Part shown: positions 35,632 through 44,933 of the stretch, piece by piece | Position numbering within the stretch: position 1 is the stretch's first letter | How the letters are laid out: the number at the start of each line of letters is the position of its first letter | Origin: Oceanicola sp. | GTDB taxonomy: Bacteria; Pseudomonadota; Alphaproteobacteria; Rhodobacterales; Rhodobacteraceae | Assembly (NCBI GenBank): GCA_017792405.1 | Contig: CP051231.1 | Span: forward strand, 2,798,062 to 2,862,061 | DNA length: 64,000 nt | Direction: 5' to 3' | Program-made: the position numbers and the translations under genes | Notes under the pieces: model-generated | Databases searched by the model: none | What the model was told of the DNA's origin: nothing | The model's input: only the letters and a program-made list of their open reading frames with translations

Positions 35632-37746
35632 ATGTTGAAGACCGCCGGAAAAACTTCGGAAAGTCAGCTTCTTGAGAACCGCTGGAACGAGGCCGATGCC
35701 GCTGGCATGAGCGAGTCGGAGTTGCTGCTTTACCGCTCCAACATCCTCGGCTCCGACAAGCGCGTCACCAACTACGGCGGCGGCAACACTTCCGCCAAGG
35801 TAATGGAGGTCGATCCGCTCACCGGCAAGGAGGTGGAGGTGCTCTGGGTCAAGGGCTCGGGCGGGGATATTGGCTCGATGAAGCTCGATGGCTTCGCCAC
35901 GCTCTACATGGAGAAGCTGGAGGCCCTCAAAGCCCTCTACCGCGGCCCCGAGCATGAAGACGAGATGGTCGGCTACCTCCCCCATTGCACCTTCAATCTC
36001 AACGCCCGCGCCGCCTCCATCGACACCCCGCTGCACGCCTATGTTCCGCGCAAGCATGTCGACCACGTCCACGCCGACGCGATCATCGCCATCGCCGCCT
36101 CGAAGAACTCCAAGGCGCTGACGCAGGAGATTTTCGGCGAAAAGATCGGCTGGCTCCCGTGGAAGCGCCCGGGCTACGAGCTGGGCCTTTGGCTGGAAAA
36201 GTTCTGCGTCGAGAACCCCGAGGCCGATGGCGTCGTGCTCGAGAGCCACGGCCTCTTCACCTGGGGCGATACCGCCCGCGCCTGCTATGACAAGACGATC
36301 GAGGTCATCAACGAGGCCACCGCATGGCTGGCCCGGCGCACGGCCGATGTGCCAGCCTTCGGCGGCCCCCTGCACGAGAGCCTCGGCGAGGCCGAGCGCC
36401 GCGCCGTTGCCGCCCGGCTAATGCCCGCGATCCGCGGCTTCGTTTCCGGCAACCAGCACATGGTCGGCCACTTCAACGACGAACCCGCCGTGCTCGAGTT
36501 CGTCAACGCCCAGAACATGCGCCCGCTGGCCGCACTCGGCACCTCCTGCCCAGATCACTTCCTGCGCACCAAGATCCGCCCGCTGGTGGTGGAGTTCGAC
36601 CCCGCCAAGGGCAACATCGACGAGGTGCTGGAGGGCCTGCCCGCGCAGGTCGCCGCCTACCGCGACGATTACGCCGCCTATTACGAGCGCTGCAAACACG
36701 CCAACTCCCCGGCCCTGCGCGACCCCAACGCCGTGGTCTACCTCGTGCCCGGCGTCGGCATGATCACCTTCGCCAAGGACAAGGCCACTGCCCGGATTTC
36801 CGGCGAGTTCTACGTCAACGCAATCAACGTGATGCGCGGCGCCTCCGCGGTGAGCGAATACACCGGCCTGCCTGAACAGGAGGCCTTCGATATCGAGTAC
36901 TGGCTGCTCGAAGAGGCCAAGCTGCAACGCATGCCCAAGCCCAAATCCCTCGCCGGCCGTGTCGCGCTGATCACCGGCGGCGCGGGCGGCATCGGGGCGG
37001 CCACCGCGGCGCGTTACCTCGCCGAGGGCGCCTGCGTCGTGCTGGCCGACATTGCCGAGGACGGGCTTAAGGCTACCCAGGAGCAACTCGCACAGCGCCA
37101 CGGGCGCGACGTGGTCCGCTCGGTCATGATGAACGTCACCGACGAGGCCGCCGTGGCCCGCGCCTATGCCGAGGCAGCGGTGGAGTTCGGCGGGATCGAC
37201 ATTCTGGTGTCCAACGCCGGCATCGCCTCCTCCGCGCCGGTCGAGGAGACCTCGCTGGCGCTCTGGAACAAGAACATGGACATTCTCAGCACCGGCTACT
37301 TCCTCGTCAGCCGAGAGGCCTTCCGGCTGATGCGGGTGCAAAAGATGGGCGGCGCCATCGTCTTCGTCGCCTCCAAGAACGGCCTCGCCGCCTCGCCCAA
37401 TGCCTCCGCCTATTGCACCGCCAAGGCCGCCGAGATTCACCTTGCCCGGTGTCTCGCGCTCGAAGGCGCCGAGGCGGGCATCCGGGTGAACGTGGTCAAC
37501 CCCGATGCAGTGCTGCGCGGCTCCAAGATCTGGGAGGGTGAATGGCTCGACCAGCGCGCCTCGACCTATGGCACCGACAAGGAGGGGCTGGAGGAGATGT
37601 ATCGCAACCGCTCCATGCTCAAGCGATCGGTTCTGCCCGAAGACATTGCTGAAGCCGCCTATTTCTTCGCCGCCGAGACCTCGGCCAAGTCGACCGGCAA
37701 CATCCTAAACGTGGATGCCGGCAATGTTCAGGCCTTCACGCGCTGA
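35632..37746 (+). CDS. rhaD: Bifunctional rhamnulose-1-phosphate aldolase/short-chain dehydrogenase (RhaD)
   Basis: A 704-residue fusion. Residues ~1-420 form a class II aldolase/adducin domain, with metal-binding histidines in PHCTFNLNAR and KHVDHVHADA (~119-149). Residues ~440-704 form a short-chain dehydrogenase with ITGGAGGIG (~447) and the YxxxK catalytic pair in AYCTAKAAE (Tyr ~594, Lys ~598). It should split rhamnulose 1-phosphate into dihydroxyacetone phosphate and L-lactaldehyde and oxidise the aldehyde. The fused form is typical of rhizobia, Rhodobacterales and Bacillus. It is divergent from rhaR and followed by the isomerase gene. Confidence 0.95.
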   Translation: MLKTAGKTSESQLLENRWNEADAAGMSESELLLYRSNILGSDKRVTNYGGGNTSAKVMEVDPLTGKEVEVLWVKGSGGDIGSMKLDGFATLYMEKLEALKALYRGPEHEDEMVGYLPHCTFNLNARAASIDTPLHAYVPRKHVDHVHADAIIAIAASKNSKALTQEIFGEKIGWLPWKRPGYELGLWLEKFCVENPEADGVVLESHGLFTWGDTARACYDKTIEVINEATAWLARRTADVPAFGGPLHESLGEAERRAVAARLMPAIRGFVSGNQHMVGHFNDEPAVLEFVNAQNMRPLAALGTSCPDHFLRTKIRPLVVEFDPAKGNIDEVLEGLPAQVAAYRDDYAAYYERCKHANSPALRDPNAVVYLVPGVGMITFAKDKATARISGEFYVNAINVMRGASAVSEYTGLPEQEAFDIEYWLLEEAKLQRMPKPKSLAGRVALITGGAGGIGAATAARYLAEGACVVLADIAEDGLKATQEQLAQRHGRDVVRSVMMNVTDEAAVARAYAEAAVEFGGIDILVSNAGIASSAPVEETSLALWNKNMDILSTGYFLVSREAFRLMRVQKMGGAIVFVASKNGLAASPNASAYCTAKAAEIHLARCLALEGAEAGIRVNVVNPDAVLRGSKIWEGEWLDQRASTYGTDKEGLEEMYRNRSMLKRSVLPEDIAEAAYFFAAETSAKSTGNILNVDAGNVQAFTR

Positions 37747-37759
37747 GGAGGAGGGAACC

Positions 37760-38998
37760 ATGAGTTACGAAAGCGCCGAGGCCCAATTCGCCGATTGGGG
37801 CGTCGATACCGAAGCCGCCCTGAGCCGCCTCGCCACCATCCCGATCTCGATGCACTGCTGGCAGGGCGATGACGTTGTGGGTTTCGAGCCCAAGTCCGGC
37901 ACCTCGGGCGGCGGCATTCAGGCCACCGGCAACCACCCCGGCCGCGCCCGCACCCCTGCCGAGCTGCGCGCCGACCTCGACTTTGCCTATTCCATGATCC
38001 CCGGCAGCCACCGGCTGAACCTTCACGCGATCTACTTGGACACCGACGAAACCCCGGGCCGCGACGAGATCGAGTTTCGCCACTTCGCCCCTTGGGTCGA
38101 CTGGGCCCGCGAGGCCGGCATCGGGCTGGATTTTAACCCCACCTTCTTTGCCCACGAAAAGGCAGACGACAACCTCACCCTCTCGCACCCCGACAAAGGC
38201 ATCCGCGATTTCTGGGTCGAGCACGGCTGCCGCAGCCGCGAGATTGCCGCCGAGATGGGCAAGGCGCTCGGCTCGCCCGCCGTCAACAACGTCTGGGTGC
38301 CCGACGGCTACAAGGACACCCCGATCGACCGCATGGCCGCCCGCGCCCGGCTCGAAGCCTCGCTCGATGACATGTTCTCCGAGCCGCTGAATGCCGCCAA
38401 TATGCTGGACGCGGTCGAGAGCAAGCTCTTCGGCATCGGGGTAGAGGCCTGCACCGTCGGCAGCCATGAGTTCTACCTCGGGTACGCGATCCGCAAACGC
38501 ACCCTTCTCTGCCTCGACATGGGCCACTTCCACCCCACCGAGAACATCGCCGACAAACTCTCGGCCTGCGCCCTCTCGCTGGGCGATATACTTCTGCACG
38601 TCTCGCGCCCCATGCGTTGGGACAGTGACCACGTGATCCTGCTGAACGACGATATCCAAGCCATGGCCAACGAACTTGTCAGCGCAGATCTGCTGGGCCG
38701 CACCCATATTGGGCTGGATTTCTTCGATGCCACCATCAGCCGCACGGCGGCTTGGGTGATCGGCACGCGCAACATGCAAAAGGCCCTGCTCCGGGCCCTG
38801 CTGCTGCCGCTGGACCGGCTCAAGCAGGCCGAAACCGCCCTCGATTTCTCCACCCGCTTCATGCTCACCGAAGAGCTGAAAGACATGCCCTATGGCGCGG
38901 TCTGGCAGGAGTTCTGCGCGCGGATGGAGCGGCCTGAGGGGATGGCGCTGATCAAGGAACTGGAAGGTTATCAGGCCAGCGTCGCGGGCCGCGGCTAG
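37760..38998 (+). CDS. rhaA: L-rhamnose isomerase (E. coli RhaA type)
   Basis: A 412-residue isomerase converting L-rhamnose to L-rhamnulose. It follows E. coli RhaA closely over its whole length: SMHCWQGDDVVGFE near residue 30, GGIQATGNHPG, LNLHAIYLDTDE, DAVESKLFGIGVEACTVGSHEF, CLDMGHFHPTE, HVSRPMRWDSDHV and GLDFFDATISRTAAWVIGT. Glu, Asp and His in these motifs bind the Mn ions. The ATG at 37760 has GAGGAGGG 5 bases upstream, 13 bases after rhaD. Rhizobial rhamnose operons normally carry the unrelated-looking RhaI (Pseudomonas stutzeri type) here. Confidence 0.95.
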   Translation: MSYESAEAQFADWGVDTEAALSRLATIPISMHCWQGDDVVGFEPKSGTSGGGIQATGNHPGRARTPAELRADLDFAYSMIPGSHRLNLHAIYLDTDETPGRDEIEFRHFAPWVDWAREAGIGLDFNPTFFAHEKADDNLTLSHPDKGIRDFWVEHGCRSREIAAEMGKALGSPAVNNVWVPDGYKDTPIDRMAARARLEASLDDMFSEPLNAANMLDAVESKLFGIGVEACTVGSHEFYLGYAIRKRTLLCLDMGHFHPTENIADKLSACALSLGDILLHVSRPMRWDSDHVILLNDDIQAMANELVSADLLGRTHIGLDFFDATISRTAAWVIGTRNMQKALLRALLLPLDRLKQAETALDFSTRFMLTEELKDMPYGAVWQEFCARMERPEGMALIKELEGYQASVAGRG

Positions 38999-39003
38999 CG
39001 GTC

Positions 39004-39510
39004 TCAGCGCGCCTTCTGCGGGCTGTCGATGGCCCCGGCGGTGAGCACCGGCGAGGCGTCGATCTCTTCGGCGTCCAGCATCGCCGCCACCCGCTCCAGC
39101 GAGGCCACGAGCTGCGCCTGCTCCCAATCGGCCATCTCGTCGAAGGACCGCACGAACCGCTGTTGCAGCGCGTCAGGCGCCTCCCGCACAGTCTCCCGCC
39201 CGCTCTCGGTGATCACCACATTGGTTTGCCGCCGGTCGGTCTGCGAGCGCTCGCGGCTGACATGGCCGGTCGCCTGCAACTTGTCGACCAGCGCGGTGAC
39301 GGTGGCCTGCACCACGCCCATCTGATCGGCCAGCGCCTTGGGCGTGGCGCTGCCCTCGGGCCTGCCCCGTAGAATCTGGAGCACCCTGAGCTGCGCCGGT
39401 GTCACCCCGGCGGCCTGCGCCAGATCCCGGTCATAGAGCCAGATCGCCCGGATGATGCGCCGCAGGGCGATCAGGCTGTCGTCAACACGGTCTGCGGGCG
39501 AGGCTGTCAT
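39004..39510 (-). CDS. ectR: MarR-family regulator, likely EctR1 of the ectoine operon
   Basis: A 168-residue winged-helix regulator with GVTPAQLRVLQILRG (helix region), LADQMGVVQATVTALVDKLQ (recognition helix) and the wing SRERSQTDRRQTNVVIT. It is divergent from ectA, as EctR1 is in many ectoine producers, where it represses ect expression at low salinity. The ATG at 39510 is chosen over an upstream TTG. The ribosome site is weak. A 16-base palindrome in the shared intergenic region is a candidate binding site. Confidence 0.85.
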   Translation of the reverse strand: MTASPADRVDDSLIALRRIIRAIWLYDRDLAQAAGVTPAQLRVLQILRGRPEGSATPKALADQMGVVQATVTALVDKLQATGHVSRERSQTDRRQTNVVITESGRETVREAPDALQQRFVRSFDEMADWEQAQLVASLERVAAMLDAEEIDASPVLTAGAIDSPQKAR

Positions 39511-39677
39511 GGGTGAAGTGTGCCACGGCAGCAAAAAACTCTTCAATCCCCAAAGCGTTAGCGGCAGGATGCTTCAGTAATCTAAACGAAGAGAACCCTG
39601 GATAGGCGTATAATTCACACATAAATCCGGATTTTTCTCCGGTTTCGCGAAGATTCTGTGAAACTTTCCTTCGCTTG

Positions 39678-39693
39678 TTGAATTACAATTCAA
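39678..39693. promoter_or_regulatory. Palindromic operator candidate upstream of ectA
   Basis: TTGAATTACAATTCAA has perfect 7-base arms around a 2-base centre and lies 44 bases before ectA, in AT-rich DNA unlike the rest of the window. This is the typical shape of a MarR-family site. A perfect TATAAT at 39609-39614 and another palindrome (AAATCCGGATTT, 39623-39634) lie in the same 226-base region. Confidence 0.7.
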
Positions 39694-39736
39694 AGCCGCT
39701 TACTTAGCCATACGAAACAAATGAGGACACCTGCCG

Positions 39737-40270
39737 ATGCCAAGAGATCTCGCCGAACCCCGAACTCGGACGCCCCGCCTGCGCAAACCCGATGCGACGG
39801 ACGGGGCCGATATCTGGGCGCTTGTCAAAAGCTGCAAGCCTCTCGACGAGAACTCGATGTATGCCAACCTGATCCAGGCCGACCACTTCCGCGATACCTG
39901 CGTGGTGGCCGAACTGGAGGGCGATATCGTGGGCTGGATCTCCGGCCACATGGTCCCGGCGAAAGACGAACTCTTCGTCTGGCAGGTGGCGGTGAGCCCC
40001 AAGGCACGCGGGCTGGGCCTCGGCAAGAAGATGCTGGCCGAGTTGCTGGAGCGCGACGCCTGCGACGAGGCCGACCACCTCAAGACCACGATCACCAAAG
40101 ACAATGCCGCCTCTTGGGCGCTGTTTCGCAGCTTTGCCCGCTCCATCGGCGGCGAACTGACCGACGAGCCGCACTTCGAACGTGACGCGCATTTCGACGG
40201 TCATCACGACACCGAACACATGGTGACGATCAGCCTGCCCTCCCCCGGTGCGCTGGCGCGCGCAGCCTGA
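39737..40270 (+). CDS. ectA: L-2,4-diaminobutyrate N-acetyltransferase
   Basis: A 177-residue GNAT-fold acetyltransferase for the second step of ectoine synthesis, acetylating diaminobutyrate. Diagnostic sequences are KPLDENSMYANLIQADHF (substrate side), VVAELEGDIVGWISGH and the acetyl-CoA loop VSPKARGLGLGKKML. GAGGA lies 10 bases before the ATG. First gene of the ectABC-ask operon. Confidence 0.96.
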   Translation: MPRDLAEPRTRTPRLRKPDATDGADIWALVKSCKPLDENSMYANLIQADHFRDTCVVAELEGDIVGWISGHMVPAKDELFVWQVAVSPKARGLGLGKKMLAELLERDACDEADHLKTTITKDNAASWALFRSFARSIGGELTDEPHFERDAHFDGHHDTEHMVTISLPSPGALARAA

Positions 40271-40316
40271 TCGACCTCTCCCTCACAGACCGGATTCAAT
40301 CCTGAAAGGATTCCTC

Positions 40317-41609
40317 ATGCCCAAGGACATGACCTTGACCGATGACATTTTCACCCGCCGCGAAAGCGCGGCCCGTTCCTACTGCCGTGGCATGCCCGCG
40401 ATGTTTGCCAAGGGCCGCGGCTCCGAGCTGATCGACGCCGATGGCAACAGCTGGATCGACTTTCTTGCCGGCTGTTCCTCGCTGAACTACGGCCACAACG
40501 ACCCCGACATGAAGGCCGCACTGGTGGAGCACATCACCGCCGATGGCATCGCCCACGGGCTCGACCTGCACACCGATGCCAAGGCCGGGTTCATTGAAGC
40601 CTTCGAGCGCCACATCCTCGCCCCGCGCGACATGGATCATCGCATCATGTTCACCGGCCCGACCGGTGCAAATGCGGTTGAAGCGGCGATGAAAATCGCC
40701 CGCAAGGTCACCGGCCGCACCAACATCATCGCCTTCACCAACGGCTTCCACGGCGTGACCAACGGCGCGCTGGCAGCCACAGGCAACGGCTACCACCGTG
40801 GCGGCGCCGCGATGGACCTCGCGGGCGTGACCCGGATGCCGTTCGACGGCTACTTCGGCGAGGGCGTGGACACCGCCGCGCAGCTCGAGCAGATGCTCTC
40901 CGATGCCTCCGGCGGCGTCGATGCGCCCGCCGCGATCATCCTTGAGACCGTGCAGGGCGAGGGTGGCCTCAACGCCGCCAGCCCCGAGTGGGTCCGCCAC
41001 ATCGAGGCGATTGCCCGCAAGCATGGCGCCCTGCTGATCATCGACGATATTCAAGCCGGTTGCGGCCGCTGCGGCACCTTCTTCTCCTTCGAGGAGATGG
41101 GCGTGACGCCCGATATCGTGACCATGGCCAAGAGCCTCTCGGGCTTCGGCCTGCCCTTCGCCGCCGTGCTGGTGCGCCCCGAGCATGACGTGTTCGGCCC
41201 CGCCGAGCACAACGGCACCTTCCGGGGCAACACCCATGCCTTCGTGACCGCCCGGGTGGCGATCGAGAAGTTCTGGGCCGATGAGGCCTTCGCCAAGGAG
41301 CTGGCCGAGAAGCAGCAGCTGATCCATGACCGGCTGGCCGACCTCGCCGCCATGGTGCCCGGCGCGACCCTCAAGGGCCGTGGCCTGATGCAGGGCGTCG
41401 ATGTGGGCTCCGGCGAGCTGGCCGGGGCCATCTGCGCCCGTGCCTACGAGCTGGGCCTCGTCATCGAGACCTCGGGCAACGAAGACCAGGTGGTCAAGGT
41501 GCTCGCCCCCCTCACAACGCCTGTCGAGACCTTCTCGAAAGGCTTCGACATCCTGCTGTCCGCCGCCCGTGGCGTCCTGGACGGCCAAGCCAAGATTGCA
41601 GCGGAGTAA
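40317..41609 (+). CDS. ectB: Diaminobutyrate-2-oxoglutarate aminotransferase
   Basis: A 430-residue class III PLP aminotransferase making diaminobutyrate from aspartate semialdehyde. Family residues are [17 protein letters not shown], the Asp of [11 protein letters not shown] and the PLP lysine in [18 protein letters not shown] precedes the ATG at 40317. Lies 46 bases after ectA. Confidence 0.96.
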   Translation: MPKDMTLTDDIFTRRESAARSYCRGMPAMFAKGRGSELIDADGNSWIDFLAGCSSLNYGHNDPDMKAALVEHITADGIAHGLDLHTDAKAGFIEAFERHILAPRDMDHRIMFTGPTGANAVEAAMKIARKVTGRTNIIAFTNGFHGVTNGALAATGNGYHRGGAAMDLAGVTRMPFDGYFGEGVDTAAQLEQMLSDASGGVDAPAAIILETVQGEGGLNAASPEWVRHIEAIARKHGALLIIDDIQAGCGRCGTFFSFEEMGVTPDIVTMAKSLSGFGLPFAAVLVRPEHDVFGPAEHNGTFRGNTHAFVTARVAIEKFWADEAFAKELAEKQQLIHDRLADLAAMVPGATLKGRGLMQGVDVGSGELAGAICARAYELGLVIETSGNEDQVVKVLAPLTTPVETFSKGFDILLSAARGVLDGQAKIAAE

Positions 41610-41614
41610 CCCCG

Positions 41615-42019
41615 ATGATTGTCAGAGATTTCAACGAGATCGTCAAAGACGAGCGTGACCGCGTGGTGTCCGACGCGCAATGGAGCTCGGTGCGGATGCT
41701 GCTGGCGCAGGACGGGATGGGCTTTTCTTTCCACATCACCTTCCTCGGAGCGGGCTCGGAGCACACCTTCGAGTACAAGAACCACTTCGAGAGCGTCTAT
41801 TGCATGCAGGGCACCGGCTCGATCACCGATCTGGCCACCGGCGAGACCCATCACATCAAGCCCGGCGTCATGTATGCGCTCGACAAGCACGACCGGCACA
41901 CGCTGAAGGCGGATGAAGAGCTGGTGATGGCCTGCTGCTTCAACCCGCCCGTGACCGGCACAGAAGTCCACCGCGAGGACGGCTCCTATGCCCCCGCGGA
42001 GGAGGCCGAGGAGGCCTGA
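41615..42019 (+). CDS. ectC: L-ectoine synthase
   Basis: A 134-residue cupin enzyme that cyclises N-acetyl-diaminobutyrate to ectoine. It shows the family start [39 protein letters not shown] and [19 protein letters not shown] with metal-binding residues. Starts 5 bases after ectB. No ectoine hydroxylase gene (ectD) follows. Confidence 0.97.
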   Translation: MIVRDFNEIVKDERDRVVSDAQWSSVRMLLAQDGMGFSFHITFLGAGSEHTFEYKNHFESVYCMQGTGSITDLATGETHHIKPGVMYALDKHDRHTLKADEELVMACCFNPPVTGTEVHREDGSYAPAEEAEEA

Positions 42020-42020
42020 A

Positions 42021-43451
42021 ATGACCCATACGGTTGAAAAGATCGGCGGTACCTCGATGGACCGCATTCATGATCTGCGCGACACGCTCATCCTCGGTGG
42101 ACGTGGCGCGGAGGCGCTCTATGGCCGGGTCTTCGTGGTCTCGGCCTTCGGCGGCATCACCAACCTGCTGCTTGAACACAAGAAAACCGGCGCGCCCGGT
42201 GTCTATGCCGCCTATGCCCGCGGCGACGATGCCGAGGGCGAGGGCTGGGAGGCCCGGCTGACGGCGGTGGCAGATGCCATGCGCGCGGCCAACGCCCGCG
42301 TGCTGGACGAGGGCGAGGATCGGGTGAAGGCCGATGCCTTCGTCGATGACCGCATCCAAGGTGCCCGCACCAGCCTGCTCAACCTGCGCCGCCTCTGCCG
42401 CCACGGCCACTTCCGCCTCTCGGAGAACCTCGCACACACCCGCGAGCTACTGGCCGGGCTGGGCGAGGCGCATTCGGCCTATGTCACCACCCTGCTGCTG
42501 CAACGCGCCGGGGTGAACGCCCGCTTCATCGACCTGTCGGGCTGGCGGGATGAAGGCGGCCTCGACCTGAGCGACCGGATCACCAGCGCCCTCAAGGGCG
42601 TGGACATGAGCCGCGAGATGCCCATCGTCACCGGCTACGCGCAATGCCGCGAAGGGCTGATGAACGAGTTCGACCGGGGTTACTCCGAGGTGACCTTCTC
42701 GCAACTGGCCGCCCTCACCGGCGCCCGCGAGGCGATCATCCACAAGGAGTTTCACCTCTCCTCCGCCGACCCCAAGCTGGTGGGCGAAGGCGCGGCGCGC
42801 AAGCTGGGCCGCACCAACTATGACGTGGCCGACCAGCTCTCGAACCTCGGGATGGAGGCGATCCACCCCAAGGCGGCAAAGACCCTGCGTCAGGCCGAGG
42901 TGCCCCTGCGGGTGACCAACGCCTTCGAGCCCGAAGATCCCGGCACGCTGATCGATGACCGCCCCGCCGAGACGGCGGCGGTGGAAATCGTGACCGGTCT
43001 CGATCTCTTCGCACTGGAGGTCTTCGAGCAGGATATGGTCGGCGTGAAGGGCTATGACGCGGCGATCCTCGAGGCGCTCACCCGTCACGGCGTGCGCATC
43101 GTCTCCAAGGTCTCCAACGCCAACACGATCACCCACTACGTGGACAGTTCGATGAAGGTGCTGCGCCGGGTCGAGAATGACCTCGCCAAGCTCTACCCCT
43201 CCGCCGAGATCAGCACCCGTGCCATCTCGATGGCCTCGGTGATCGGGCGTGACCTTTCGGGCCTTTCGGTGCTCACCCGCGGTCTGCAATCCATCGCGGA
43301 AGCCGGGCTGGAGGCCATCGGCGCCAGCCAGGGGCCGCGCAACGTGGATGTGCAGTTCATCCTCGACCGCGAGGCACTGGACCCGGCGATTGCCGCGCTG
43401 CATGGCGCCTTGGTCGAAGGCGTTGCCCCGCCACTTGTGCGGGCCGCCTGA
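42021..43451 (+). CDS. ask: Aspartate kinase of the ectoine operon (Ask_Ect)
   Basis: A 476-residue aspartokinase with the N-terminal motif VEKIGGTSM, a long insert typical of ectoine-linked kinases, and C-terminal ACT domains (VGVKGYDAAILEALTRHGV and VIGRDLSGLSVLTRG). It supplies aspartyl phosphate for ectoine and is usually insensitive to lysine/threonine feedback. GAGGAGG is 7 bases before the ATG, which comes one base after the ectC stop. Confidence 0.95.
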   Translation: MTHTVEKIGGTSMDRIHDLRDTLILGGRGAEALYGRVFVVSAFGGITNLLLEHKKTGAPGVYAAYARGDDAEGEGWEARLTAVADAMRAANARVLDEGEDRVKADAFVDDRIQGARTSLLNLRRLCRHGHFRLSENLAHTRELLAGLGEAHSAYVTTLLLQRAGVNARFIDLSGWRDEGGLDLSDRITSALKGVDMSREMPIVTGYAQCREGLMNEFDRGYSEVTFSQLAALTGAREAIIHKEFHLSSADPKLVGEGAARKLGRTNYDVADQLSNLGMEAIHPKAAKTLRQAEVPLRVTNAFEPEDPGTLIDDRPAETAAVEIVTGLDLFALEVFEQDMVGVKGYDAAILEALTRHGVRIVSKVSNANTITHYVDSSMKVLRRVENDLAKLYPSAEISTRAISMASVIGRDLSGLSVLTRGLQSIAEAGLEAIGASQGPRNVDVQFILDREALDPAIAALHGALVEGVAPPLVRAA

Positions 43452-43479
43452 CCACCAACACGACCAAAGCGGCAGGGGC

Positions 43480-44556
43480 TCAGTTGAAATCCATCGGAAG
43501 ATTGAACGACTGGGTCCCGCCGCCAAGCTGCTTCGGCGCGCGCGGCATCCGCCCCGCGCTCCGCACCGCCTGAACCGCCGCCCTGTCGAGCCGGGCATTG
43601 CCGGACGAGCGCACAATGCCCACGCCGGTCACCTGCCCCGAGGCGGCAACGCTGATCCGCATCACCACGCGCCCCCGGCCACCCGGCGAGCGCTTGCGCC
43701 GCTCGATCCGCGACCGGATCTGCGCGCCCCATTGCGCCATCAGGTTCTGCTTCTGGCTGGCCGAAAGCTGCCGCGCCCCCGCATTCTTCGCGATCCCCGC
43801 CTGAGATGATCCGCCTGACCCGGCCGACTTTGCGCCGGCACGGGCGGGCGCCGTCTCCTGCGCCGGCCTCGCCTGCTGGGTGGCCTGCTTCGGCGCTGGC
43901 TGGCCCGTGCGCTTCGGCTCTGGTTTGGGCGCTTCGGCGACCGGCTGCTCGGGCCGCTGCGGCATCTTCCGAGGCCGGATACTGCGATCGGGCGCAGTCT
44001 TCGGTTGCTGCGGTTCGGCATTGGCCGTGTCGATTTCGGGCATCTCTGCAGGCACGGGCGGCGTGGCGCGCGGTTGTTCGGGCAATGTCGGGCGCATCGT
44101 TTCGGGCAACGCGGCCACCTGCGGCAGCTCCGGCGTGGCGGGCAGTTGTGCCGGAGCCATGGCTGCGGGCGGCACCTCGACAGAGGGCGAGACCGGGCTG
44201 GCCTGCAACACAGGCTCCGTATCCATCTGCGGCGCAGCCTCCGCGGCGTCAGGCTGCACCTGCTGCGGCGCCTCCGTAGGCGGCAAGGCTTCGGCCAACG
44301 CAGCCATCTCGTGCGGGGTCGTCTCCGGCTCGACCGGCTCAGGCTGGGCTTGCGAAACAGGCTCCTCAAGCTCCGGCGGACGTTCCCACTCTTCCACCAT
44401 CGCTGCCGTGGTCGCGCTGGCCGCGGTGATCGAGGCAGCATCCTCGCCGCCTTCGCCGCCGGTCATCGCGCCGCCCTCCGGCTTTGGCAACGCAAAGGCG
44501 ATGGCGATGTGCAGCAGCACGGCCACGCCTACGAAAACCGGAAAATCCGCCCTCAT
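43480..44556 (-). CDS. tonB: TonB-family energy transducer
   Basis: A 358-residue protein with an N-terminal membrane anchor (VFVGVAVLLHIAIAFAL), a long proline, glutamate and alanine-rich periplasmic spacer (~residues 30-270), and a C-terminal TonB domain with RGRVVMRISVAASGQVTGV and AVQAVRSAGRMPRAP. It passes proton-motive energy from ExbB/ExbD to outer-membrane receptors. ATGA overlap with the second exbD gene. No receptor gene is in the window. Confidence 0.9.
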   Translation of the reverse strand: MRADFPVFVGVAVLLHIAIAFALPKPEGGAMTGGEGGEDAASITAASATTAAMVEEWERPPELEEPVSQAQPEPVEPETTPHEMAALAEALPPTEAPQQVQPDAAEAAPQMDTEPVLQASPVSPSVEVPPAAMAPAQLPATPELPQVAALPETMRPTLPEQPRATPPVPAEMPEIDTANAEPQQPKTAPDRSIRPRKMPQRPEQPVAEAPKPEPKRTGQPAPKQATQQARPAQETAPARAGAKSAGSGGSSQAGIAKNAGARQLSASQKQNLMAQWGAQIRSRIERRKRSPGGRGRVVMRISVAASGQVTGVGIVRSSGNARLDRAAVQAVRSAGRMPRAPKQLGGGTQSFNLPMDFN

Positions 44557-44933
44557 TGCGGCACCGCCACAAGCTCGACGCGGGTCAGCCCCGCCGCCGA
44601 AAGCTGTGCCATCACCCGGGCCACAGCCGCGGCCTCCACTTTGCCGTCCGCCCGAACCTGCGCCTTGTCCGCGCCTGCCGCAACAAAAGCCGCAACGGCG
44701 GCCTCCCCGCGCAGGTCTTCAAACGCCAGAGCCCCGTCTGCGCCTATGTAGAGCGTCGCCACCCCGGTCTCCGCCTCCTCGCCCTGTGCCACTGGCGGCT
44801 CCACCTCAATCGGCTCGGGCGGGGTGAGGCTTGAGGTCATCAGGAAAAAGATCAGCAGCAGGAAGACCACGTTGATCATCGGCACCACGGATTCGCCCGA
44901 GGTGCGGCGGGGCTGATCGGAGAAATCCATCAT
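44553..44933 (-). CDS. exbD: ExbD/TolR-family biopolymer transport protein
   Basis: A 126-residue single-pass membrane protein: SVVPMINVVFLLLIFFLM contains the anchor but has Asn where the typical proton-carrying Asp lies in the next protein's LIDVVFLLL. The periplasmic part has the ExbD-like VRADGKVEAAAVARVM. It overlaps both neighbours by 4 bases. One of two ExbD proteins in the operon. Confidence 0.88.
   Translation of the reverse strand: MMDFSDQPRRTSGESVVPMINVVFLLLIFFLMTSSLTPPEPIEVEPPVAQGEEAETGVATLYIGADGALAFEDLRGEAAVAAFVAAGADKAQVRADGKVEAAAVARVMAQLSAAGLTRVELVAVPQ

Noticed and set aside
35632..37746. Possible artefactual fusion of two genes in rhaD
   Set aside because: The aldolase-dehydrogenase fusion is the known form in rhizobia and Bacillus, and the linker is in frame without a start site between the domains.
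39623..39634. AAATCCGGATTT palindrome before ectA as the main regulator site
   Set aside because: It may be part of a hairpin with the following TTTT and CTCCGG; the 16-base palindrome nearer the gene is a better operator candidate.
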